Positions 57,101-64,000 of a DNA stretch of 64,000 nucleotides are shown here, piece after piece. Both the position numbers and the translations under genes were made by a program. The stretch covers positions 15,913,508 through 15,977,507 of the forward strand of contig OZ024914.1 in NCBI GenBank assembly GCA_964017125.1, written 5' to 3'. The first letter of the stretch is position 1; each line of letters starts with the position of its first letter. Below the pieces are notes generated by a model. It was not told the DNA's origin and made no database searches. It saw only the letters and a program-made list of their open reading frames with translations. This DNA is from Flabesymbios commensalis (lineage: Eukaryota > Annelida > Polychaeta > Terebellida > Flabelligeridae).

Positions 57101-60100
57101 ATGTACACACAGGGGTAGGTCTAGATAGTCATACTGCATACGTTCATGGGGATAGCACAGTGTATCAACTGTAGGCCTACCCTGTCAGGTTGGTATTGCT
57201 GTGCTAGCTAGGTCATGTCAAAGTGTATTGCTGAGGTCACGTGCTATGCGTGACGTCACCTAACATAGCCCATGCACACACTTACATGGCTGATATTGTA
57301 GTAGAGCTAATGAATTGATGCATCATTTCTATCAGTGTTCATGTGACCATTTAAGCCCAAATCTCAAAATGTGGGTTCATAGTGCAATGAAAAAGTTATT
57401 CACACATGGAGTTACATATGTTCTCAATTCGACAAATTTAAAGTTTTTGTCGTGAAATAAATCATACAGAAAACACCCAGACCCACATCATGGTAAAAGT
57501 AGAGCAAGCTCTACTAAAAATGCAGATCAACATATGTTGGTACATTTGCATAATTTCACAAATGTAATGTGAGAAGCATGTAGGCAATTTTCAGGGATGC
57601 ATAAATAATATAAATTAGTTTCAGTAGTTTTTTTTAACAAATCATATATATCAATCTGCAATACCATTCCGTGGATTAAATGTATGATGGGAATAGCTTT
57701 TACCATCAATATATTAGTATTTGTAACAAAAATGTATTCATGTATGGTCTGATGGATATTGCAAACTCTGAATAAAATTATTTTCAGAAGAATTATAATA
57801 TATCATCTGGAACAATTTTTACGTTTAAAATTATTATCACGTGTTATAGTTTATCTTGACTGAGATTAATCATCAAGTGTGCTGTATACAACCCAAATTT
57901 ATGGATTTGAGCTACATTATATGTGATGATACATGTTAACAAATAGGTTTTATATACTATGTCAACAAATCCGTACCACACACTAACTTGCATTATTAGG
58001 TACAGTAATATGTGGATCTCTATACATGATTACGTAATACCATGTATGTAGGTTATAGACAATGCAATTATTTGTAATATTGCGTAGGTGTCATATTTTA
58101 TTGTACATACATACTATTTCCGCCAATGAATCTGATAGAATATCATTTTCAATTCACATCTATATATTAACAGCGAGAGGCCGGAACTTTCCTAGAGCGA
58201 GATCTCAGCTCAATGAATCTGATAGAATATCATTTTCAATTCACATCTATATATTAACAGCGAGAGGCCGGAACTTTCCTAGAGCGAGATCTCAGCTCAT
58301 GTGACGGTCACCTGTTGCATACTTATCCAGATGGTCAATGATGTCAAAATCTGTTCACAAGTCTACATTTCACATCCTTCGTCAAGGATAAACATTTGTA
58401 TAGTTGTCCGCCATTTTATTAAGCGGGGTTGTTTTCAGCCACATCTTTGTGAGGAGAATGACAAACAGCAGCTGTAGGCATATACATCATGTACAGAGCG
58501 TCTGCCGTGTACACAGGGGTAGTAGTAACATGTCGGCAGTGCTAGGTGCCAGCCGTGTCTCTATGCATACACGCAATCTACCCACTGCGGCTCAAAATTG
58601 GGTCAGCGAAAATGCTGGAAGGTTTGTAACACAATGCACAGGCAGTCAGCAGAGTGTGCCACGTGTTCCGGCCACATCCTAGCAAGGGCCAATGTCGAAG
58701 GCCAAAGTCGAAAGCAGAGGCCAAACAATATATCAAAGTTGGCTCAGTGTTATGACGTTGCAATTTATATAATATGCAAGTTGCGAAGTCTACAATGATG
58801 CTAAACTGTCATTTTATATATAGGCCTATACACATCCCCCAGTATAAAGCATTCACTTTGCTACATTTTCCACCCATAAAGTGTCCTACTATGAGTAATA
58901 ACTTGCAACTATTGAGTGATTGAAATTTTTTTTAACTCTGTTGGGTGATTTTTTCAATTGCCATGACAACGCTGCAGCACAGTTCAGCATTTCATAACTA
59001 CTTGGAACGTAGTCCCTCATAAGCCTACTACAGCTCACAATGTTGTCCTCTTTTTAGCTGGCGATTCCCCACCCTAACAAGTTGCTCTATACAACATTCG
59101 ACAAATGAAAATAATTTGTGCATTCAGCCAGGTGAGCTGAGGAATTGTTGCCATAATGGGAAGGTGCCCCTTATCACCTCTCAGTCCGTAGGCCGCCATC
59201 CCTATCTGTCTATTCACCTCTGTCTGTGCATAGCATGGGTGAAATGTAGTAAACATTATTACCACCAGTCTGGCCGAAATAGACATGTACATTTTAGGTT
59301 CTACATGAGTAGACATACGTAGAATTTCTAAAATGTTTAGATCTAGATTACACAAATACAAGATTACCAACAGAAGCAGCGTAAGTTAAATCCCATGTTT
59401 GTAGCAAGTGATTGTCGCCAAAACGTCACATATGCTTATTGCATTAGTATGAACAGAGTAGTGTTTTTATTCTTTAAATTTGAATACGAAAACATAAGAT
59501 TTAAAAACATTTTGAAGGTGGCATGTCAGTATATGGTTCAAAGTGTGACATATAAGTGTCATATTTGAACCACATACTGTCATAATAAGTTAAGTTCACT
59601 TAATCTAAGACTAATAAGAGCTAATAGCAGTAATCGATATCCTCACAAATAATAATGCATATATATATATCAAACAGAGGAAATACCTGAGTGCTCCTTG
59701 TCATCCCTAAGAAGATTATGTCACCGAACTCATAGTCAGCTGGAAAGTCAGTGAATGTCAAACCGAAGTATTTAACTTGATCTGTGTACTGCAGCAAAGT
59801 CATGTTTTTGGCCTCACAATGTTGTTCAGCTTCATTCCACGATGTTAGTCTAATGACAGAATGTATAATGATGGAACGAAATCAGCTAATGGTTAAAATA
59901 TGGGCTTGATATCCTATATACACTTACCAAAATATATATACATACATAACATATAACAAGGAGACCAAATCAAGGCTAAATCAACCATTTTTGTCCTATA
60001 CCTCAAAATCAAATAGCTGAAAAAAATGGAAAATGACTTAGCCTTGATTTCGTTCTGACCCCTTCATAACAAGAAGACCAAAGCATGTGCAGAAGAGCAA

Positions 60101-62421
60101 AGCAGAATAGATTGTGATAATTATGTTATTTGATGTTATTTTTTATTTTAATATTTGATTTTTATTTCTTACAATAACTGTCCACAAAATATAATATAAC
60201 ATCTTTATAACAATTACCTTTTATCATGGAAATGTAAGTTAGGATCACTTTTGTTATCTTTTGGGGTGAGCTTATCCATATATAATGTTAACTCACAGAG
60301 CATATGCTGATGGCACAGTTTGTCTGGCGTTAATATCGCCACCTTGAAACCTCTGTGATGGGGACCTGTGGATGTTGCCTGTCCAACATGTGCTGTATAC
60401 TCAAGCACTGTGTTTTCATCTTCGCTTCTCACGAATGTTCTGTATCTATATTTTCTGCATTCATTGGGGCACTTATTATATTTCACGTGTATTAAATGGC
60501 CATTATATACATAACCCCTATCGTGATATATGAAACTCATATAGCTTGTTGTCATCATTCCCGTTGGTGTGAAGTCATATGTGACGTAACCACAGAAGCC
60601 CACCAAACTAGGAATTTTATTCATAACCAGATGCTTGATAATTTTGCTTGGCATTAAAACACAGGCTGATCTTTGAATAATTACAGCCAATTGCTTTCTG
60701 GTTAATGCAGGTATACACCCGGAAGATATAGATATATTGGCACTGTATAAATAGTTAAAAAAAAAAGATTTCTCAACTGTTCTGGAAAATGACATTTTAG
60801 TATTGTTTGCAATGTTTCCTATATCTAGTGGCCAATTATATAATGAAACTGTTTCTACTGAAAGTTGAAAATCTTTTTCATACTCCATATGAATATATTC
60901 TGGTTCACATGAGCTTAATGTGTTTAGATGTTTGATTGTTATTGCAGCAGATCCTAGAGCTGGGGGACCGAATCTTATATTAAACAAAGACTGATTTTCT
61001 GACACTAATGCTGGACTCACAAATATTGCACAGCCATATGTTGACATAGGTCCGCTTGGTATCATGTCAATCTCGGGATAATAAGACACACATTCTGATT
61101 CACCTAGAAAACCTATAAAGTTACCATGTGAATATTCTGCAAACCAAACCAATATGAAGTTAATCGAATAATTCCCTGTATAAATGGCGTAATCATTTAA
61201 GGACTCGCAAAATTCAAACTCTTTTATCCTATCATTAAATTGCAGTAGGAATCCTCCATATTGACACACTGAGTCTGATAGATCTGTCACCATGTTCGGT
61301 CCCGAGAATAGGAAGGTTTCCACATTTAGCGTTATATATCGCTGGGTATTATGAAATGTATCCATACAAACAGTATTCTTCATAATATTAGACCTTGCTA
61401 TAATAATATTTGTATCCTGATTTTTGCATAATGGAATATCCCTTAGGTTATACGCTGTTGTAAATTGCAATGACAAATCTGAGTTTATACTGTGATCGAA
61501 AAAGTTTATATGTATATATGCCCAAAATGCTGATGTTTCAATTTGCAAATCAGTAATTTGCAAATATTTAGATTCTGAAATGATGGGTGATAAAGGGCCA
61601 GGTCCATCACGAATAATCAGATCACCTTTGGGATTTGTTTTTGATATCACGTCTATAATAAAATAATTATCTGGGTGTGTCATTACATAATATTCATATG
61701 ATGGGATGTTCAATGTAGAGTATGGACTAATTAAATGTGGTCTGGTAATATAAAAGTATGAAAAATCGTCTTTGTAGACTTTCGATACGGATGATATATC
61801 AGAGATCCAGCTAGTGAGAAAGCTGCTGTAATAAAGTTGTAAATCATAAGCTTTATATTCTCTGACGGTCAGGAGTAAAATTAAAGTATTGCCATTTGTG
61901 ATGAGGCTCCAGGGAATCCGTTTACCACAAAAGTTTTCACTTTCAAAGTTCGGGTAACTGAGGATCATACCATGCTGGTAACAGGATATAGGGTTTGTCA
62001 AGAAAAAATGAAACTTTACGATATTCAGATGTATATTATGAGCAGTTGTCACTTGCAATACAATGTATTTCGTGAAGGATGCTATTGGTTTTTCTCGCAT
62101 CCAAATAGATCCACAATAGGCACTATTAAGCAGTGGTAAGAACACATCTTCAGTCAACCCTCTAGAATAATCAATGGGTCTTTTCAAAATACAATGCAAA
62201 AGGTTATTCTTCACACATAGGAATCCATGTGTCAACATCTGTTTTAATGATAATTGTCGTGTTCGAGTGAAGCATAAGCTGTAGTCATTGAGCACAAGTA
62301 TCGTCTGTGGAGTGTGACTTTCCAGTGAACCTATTAAATGACAAGAGCTCGGCGCGACCAACACGACGCACAAAACACACAAGATAAAAATCCTCATGAT
62401 TTTATAAAGCAGTGACTGCAT
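38962..62421 (-). CDS. Chimeric CUB-like/CTLD/LDLa/LRR seven-transmembrane receptor (1,835 aa, 3 exons)
   Basis: Inferred cell-surface receptor of the LDLa-LRR GPCR type (relatives: snail GRL101, relaxin receptors) with an unusually long adhesive ectodomain. Exons in transcript order: 62421-60218, 59849-59687, 42102-38962; total 5,508 bases, exactly 1,836 codons. Junction 1 is AAAAG|GTAA to CATTAG|ACT (phase 2); junction 2 is ACTCAG|GTAT to TTGCAG|GGA (phase 0). Both keep frame and together rebuild one C-type lectin domain. Approximate residues: signal peptide 9-27, CUB-like 95-450, unassigned Cys-containing region 450-730, CTLD1 735-881, CTLD2 902-1074, LDLa 1084-1118, 1270-1303 and 1307-1343, LRRs 1377-1547, seven membrane spans 1559-1832. 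An isolated third exon has no ATG at its left end (it follows a TTG), which supports splicing from upstream. Ligand and G-protein coupling are unknown. Transcript evidence is lacking, so extra small exons in the 17.6-kb intron cannot be excluded. Confidence 0.8.
42162..42400. repeat. Remnant related to the TTAA element
   Basis: CCCCAGTCACACATACACGA and CGACGCACAGCCCACG are near-inverse to 46215-46245 (GCGTGGACTGTGCGTCG, ATGTGTGACTAGG). This gives a second inverted pair interleaved with the clear TTAA element next to it. Probably a relative of the same family. Confidence 0.45.
42918..45913. mobile_element. hAT-type non-autonomous transposon with 8-bp target duplication
   Basis: Ends CAGGCTTGGGGC and GCCCCAAGCCTG, flanked by the identical 8-mer GCTTTAAG at 42910-42917 and 45914-45921. 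Short TIRs beginning CAG plus an 8-bp duplication are the hallmark of the hAT superfamily. Sub-terminal 150-220 bases at both ends are made of AGTACTTGAGTACAAGTAC words. No transposase frame is seen in 3 kb. It is inserted in the TTAA element. Confidence 0.88.
43157..43847. mobile_element. TA-flanked MITE nested inside the hAT-type element
   Basis: TGTGACCCGATCTGCCAAAA at the left and its near-exact inverse (TTTTGCCAGATCGGGTCACA) at the right, with TA on both outer sides (43155-43156, 43848-43849). TA duplication and TIRs of about 24 bases suggest a Tc1/mariner-type derivative, 691 bases, non-coding. Confidence 0.8.
46799..47553 (+). repeat. Left LTR
   Basis: Starts TGTAACAATG. Contains a TATA-like GCTATAAAGG and, at its end, three 46-base repeats that resemble the primer-binding region. 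Confidence 0.88.
48515..48830 (+). repeat. Direct repeat in LTR element interior
   Basis: A segment starting AATCCGCCAGTATCTCACAG is repeated about 170 bases later (ATCCGCCAGTAAAGGACAG). Shared words include CCATTGAACGAGGACGT. Confidence 0.75.
49420..50022 (+). repeat. Array of paired short hairpins in the LTR element interior
   Basis: Alternating inverted words: ATATCAG...CTGATAT about four times and TTGATAA...TTATCAA about seven times, each with a 10-20 base loop. A degenerate tandem structure. Confidence 0.75.
50030..53361 (+). repeat. 1,666-base tandem duplication within the LTR element
   Basis: 50030-51695 and 51696-53361 are nearly identical and span interior end plus LTR start. Each unit holds short frames of unknown nature (for example 50263-50619 and 51929-52285, 118 codons, ending in a hydrophobic stretch). 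I treat these as fossil interior sequence of the element. Confidence 0.9.
51306..51696 (+). repeat. Partial middle LTR
   Basis: Matches the first 391 bases of the outer LTRs, then joins interior sequence at a one-base overlap. Confidence 0.88.
52972..53726 (+). repeat. Right LTR
   Basis: Full-length partner of the left LTR, followed by the duplicated target TATG. Confidence 0.88.
53731..54138. other. Receptor intron, nothing recognised
   Basis: Only a short CTGT microsatellite near 53847-53861. No gene. Confidence 0.5.
54139..54347 (+). mobile_element. Dimeric tRNA-derived SINE family, single-head copy
   Basis: GTGGTGGTTAGCATCGC and GGGTTCGTTTCCCGG form the first tRNA-like head, then TATTGTGGGGAGCC joins directly to the tail (CATCCTCAGGAGGTTATCCT, GTGGCCTAAAGCCCGCTTCA). 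The second head seen in the other copies is deleted. Confidence 0.7.
54515..54640 (+). repeat. Family D repeat, copy 3
   Basis: TTCGAGTATAAGTGTATGCA, CACTTATAAGTACATGCAC and TATGCGCGGGGATACAG match the other copies. Confidence 0.5.
55041..55385. mobile_element. Palindromic MITE with TTAA target
   Basis: AGGGACTGTCCCAGGCTAAA and TTTAGCCTGGGCCAGTCCCT at the ends with TTAA outside (55037-55040, 55386-55389). The arms are complementary almost throughout; GAATTTCGTCTCTATATCTA and its inverse meet near the centre. 345 bases, non-coding. Confidence 0.85.
55767..55905. mobile_element. Short MITE with AACCCTTTT / AAAGGGTTAA ends
   Basis: TTAACCCTTTTTTAAGGCGA at the left, TTTAGCGGTGAAAGGGTTAA at the right, and an inner GATGTCGCC / GGCGACC pair. 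Related by its ends to family A. Confidence 0.5.
56486..56807 (-). mobile_element. Dimeric tRNA-derived SINE, copy 3, with 13-bp target duplication
   Basis: On the minus strand: head 1 GGTAGTGGTTAGCACCGCTG with GGTTCGATTCCC, head 2 GACCGAGAGGTAGCGTGCTC with a B-box-like GGCTCGAATTTCG, then a body ending GCCTAAAGCCCGATTCATTT and a (CATTT)n tail. Perfect duplication CCTCTGGGACAGA at 56473-56485 and 56808-56820 shows LINE-type retroposition. It is inserted beside family E sequence. Confidence 0.88.
56822..57062. repeat. Family E element, best copy
   Basis: Two units with AGCAAACACG starts; the second spans CCAGCAAACACGAGACATTG to ATAGTATCGTGTTTGCAGGG, giving imperfect inverted ends of about 12 bases. 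Confidence 0.5.
57063..58123. other. Receptor intron, no feature seen
   Basis: AT-rich, no tandem repeat, hairpin or coding segment of note. Confidence 0.5.
58124..58297 (+). repeat. 87-base perfect tandem duplication
   Basis: 58124-58210 and 58211-58297 appear identical (CAATGAATCTGATAGAATAT ... GAGCGAGATCTCAGCT). Exact identity implies a very recent event. Confidence 0.95.
58530..58621 (+). CDS. Possible first coding exon (low confidence)
   Basis: ATG at 58530 opens [20 protein letters not shown], basic and without acidic residues, like a mitochondrial presequence; GGAAG|GTTTGT at 58621 could be a donor. Local base composition is less AT-rich than its surroundings. No downstream exon was recognised, and it would lie antisense inside the receptor intron. 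It may be spurious. Confidence 0.2.
59516..59582. repeat. Short hairpin element
   Basis: CAGTATATGGTTCAAA pairs with TTTGAACCACATACTG around GTGTGACATATAAGTGTCA. Stem of about 16 base pairs with an inner stem. Confidence 0.6.
59687..59849 (-). CDS. Receptor exon 2: first half of C-type lectin domain 1
   Basis: A 163-base exon between ATTAG and GTATTT. It encodes [20 protein letters not shown] then [17 protein letters not shown], the classic opening of a C-type lectin domain (W-x-EA-x-x-x-C-x-x-x-x-A/M-x-L, then the FIGL-type strand). It accepts phase 2 from exon 1 and leaves phase 0 for exon 3. The intron before it is 368 bases, the one after it 17,584 bases. Confidence 0.8.
60218..62421 (-). 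CDS. Receptor exon 1: signal peptide and CUB-like ectodomain
   Basis: Opens with ATG at 62421; [20 protein letters not shown] continues into a hydrophobic stretch typical of a signal peptide (an inner ATG at 62397 would also serve). The 734 codons are rich in beta-type sequence and paired cysteines. CUB-like signatures include [19 protein letters not shown] (residues 164-182) and [16 protein letters not shown] (266-281), which resembles the CUB pattern YLEIRDGP. Two or three diverged CUB-like units are likely; the last 280 residues are not recognised. The exon ends at AAAAG|GTAATT in phase 2. Read alone it stops two codons later, which is why a three-exon model is preferred. Confidence 0.82.
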
Positions 62422-63149
62422 ATATGAATATATATATATTCATATGTTTATGCTCAGATAAGGATTATTTAATAATAGTTTTCATCCACGCTTCTCTCTG
62501 TCGATTGCAAAGAAGCATTGACAGCATGTGTCACTATGTTTTACAGCGTGTGTTTTATACCCTTGTAATTAATTTCATTTTTTAAATACATTCGTTATCC
62601 ATAGCACAACATTTATGTTTTTAATCGTTATTAATGGATGCGAAATTTATCAACGAAAGTATTGATTACTGTGGTGCAGAATTAATTGAGAATAATAAAT
62701 CAGATATAATCATATCTCATGTACTAGCACCCAATTCATTAATCATAAAGTTACCACCAGATATTTCATGACTTGTTATTAATATAATTATTTCAGTTTC
62801 AGCTTTTGCACAAAACCTCTCTCATACATTTAAAGGTGAATGGTAATTTGTTCGCTAGTGGAGCTATTAATTTGTTTCTATACTACAAGTGGTGAGCCGA
62901 CATTTTGACTGTTTTTTTTGCAGTGCGTTTTCCCAACTGATTAAAATTAATAGTGTATATATTTTTTCCGGCTGTTAAATCTACGTTATCGAAGATGCGT
63001 TTTACTCTTGACAGCTACTACTTCGAATGATAATGAAAAGGACAAGTAGTGTATGTTTTTGTTAACAAAATTCGCTAACAAAATCACTCAATGAAAATCA
63101 TATAAACCAGTGATGCATCGTTGTTAACATGGTGTAGGAAGCAATAAGA

Positions 63150-63375
63150 CGATAATATCGCCCCTTTAATATGAAAGGGTTTATCTGCCCCGTAACAAAG
63201 TGGCAGATACACCCTTCCATATTCAAGGCGACAATATAATTATATATAACTGTATGTGGAGTCTCCGAAAAATAATCTTCACGGTCATATTGTCTCCTAG
63301 CAGACAAAGTGTCGTCTGTCACACTTGGATGAGTGTCACACACGACACTTAGTCTGCAAATGGGTGATTACATAG
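63150..63375. repeat. Two short inverted repeats upstream of the receptor gene
   Basis: Around 63158-63235, ATATCGCC...AATATGAAAGGGT pairs loosely with ACCCTTCCATATT...GGCGACAATAT. Around 63298-63360, GCAGACAAAGTGTCG pairs with CGACACTTAGTCTGC. Probably MITE remnants. Confidence 0.5.
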
Positions 63376-63424
63376 TATATAGTGTAGATGTGTGTGGAAA
63401 GAGAGTGACTACCTCAAGGGCTTA

Positions 63425-63795
63425 AAATCGTGCTGAGAATTATTCGTATTCGTTTAATTTGAGACCAAACATTGACAAATCTTTATGTTTAAATAGTGAT
63501 TTTATTCCCAATAACAATGATTTAATTGGCTAGTTAAGCTGATTTTTATTATTTTAAATCCTTATCCTTCTAATTTATTATGTTTAAATTTTCAAACACT
63601 TGAGGTTGTGTCTCGCTACCGCGATGCACAACTTCAAGTGGCTGAAGATTATTCATATCTGTTTATATTCAGTCCCAACATTTTCAAATCTTGATGTTTA
63701 AACAGTAATTTCATTCCCAATAACAGTGGTTTATTCGACTAAAAAAAACTGATTAAGAACGATTGCTGTCGTGATCAGTGGGCAAAGAGTTAACA
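63425..63795 (+). mobile_element. Family A2 MITE, longest copy
   Basis: CACTTGAGGTTGTGTCTCGC / CGATGCACAACTTCAAGTGG forms the core stem. On both sides lie direct copies of AATCTT(T/G)ATGTTTAAA and TTCCCAATAACA, so the element is internally duplicated. It lies about 1-1.4 kb upstream of the receptor start. Confidence 0.6.
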
Positions 63796-64000
63796 CTTGT
63801 GCTGCTAGGGCCGTATATATATAATATATACATTTCCATGCAAGTTTTCAACCAAATCAAATGCTACTAAAATTAAAGTCTTGGTACAGGAGCAGTTAAT
63901 CAAATATATTTTAATTAAGAGATGTTTATTCTTTAAAAAAAAATATTTTCTATCATTTGAAGCTGGACATTTACGTTAGAAATGCCAGATTTAAATGAAC
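63796..64000. other. Right edge, nothing recognised
   Basis: AT-rich sequence without a gene or repeat that I can name. Confidence 0.5.

Overview
The window is eukaryotic: AT-rich, intron-rich, and crowded with short inverted-repeat elements, SINEs and tandem repeats. A secreted glycoside hydrolase family 3 (GH3) pair and a receptor of the LDLa-LRR-7TM type (best known from the snail receptor GRL101 and from relaxin receptors) suggest a marine invertebrate, most likely a lophotrochozoan such as a mollusc. That placement is an inference; no sequence here identifies the species.

The left half (about 1-37.7 kb) holds two tandem plus-strand paralogues of a secreted beta-xylosidase-like GH3 enzyme. 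Copy 1 enters from the left edge without its first exon (exons 2-11, 1010-12513). Copy 2 is complete (11 exons, 21426-37669, 737 residues). All nine exons from 2 to 9 plus the phases of 10 and 11 correspond; exons 2-9 have identical lengths in the two copies. Every junction keeps frame. The introns are unrelated and are filled with MITEs, minisatellites, SINEs and a 3.6-kb long-TIR element. The 9 kb between the two genes contains repeats only.

The right half (38.9-62.4 kb) is dominated by one minus-strand gene. I join three exons (62421-60218, 59849-59687, 42102-38962) into an intact 1,835-residue frame: signal peptide, CUB-like region, C-type lectin domain 1 (split by a 17.6-kb intron), C-type lectin domain 2, three LDLa repeats, a short LRR block and seven membrane spans. 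The seven-span region lacks the usual rhodopsin-class motifs and has almost no cytoplasmic tail. A decayed fragment of a second such receptor sits beside a 200-N assembly gap at 38.2-38.7 kb, so the receptor probably belongs to a local cluster. The GH3 pair and the receptor converge tail to tail, and nothing in the sequence links their functions.

The giant receptor intron carries a triple nest of DNA transposons (42.4-46.5 kb), a young but broken LTR element with three LTRs (46.8-53.7 kb), dimeric tRNA-derived SINEs and several MITEs. Coordinates of the exons were derived by hand from splice signals, reading phase and paralogue comparison; none has transcript support here.
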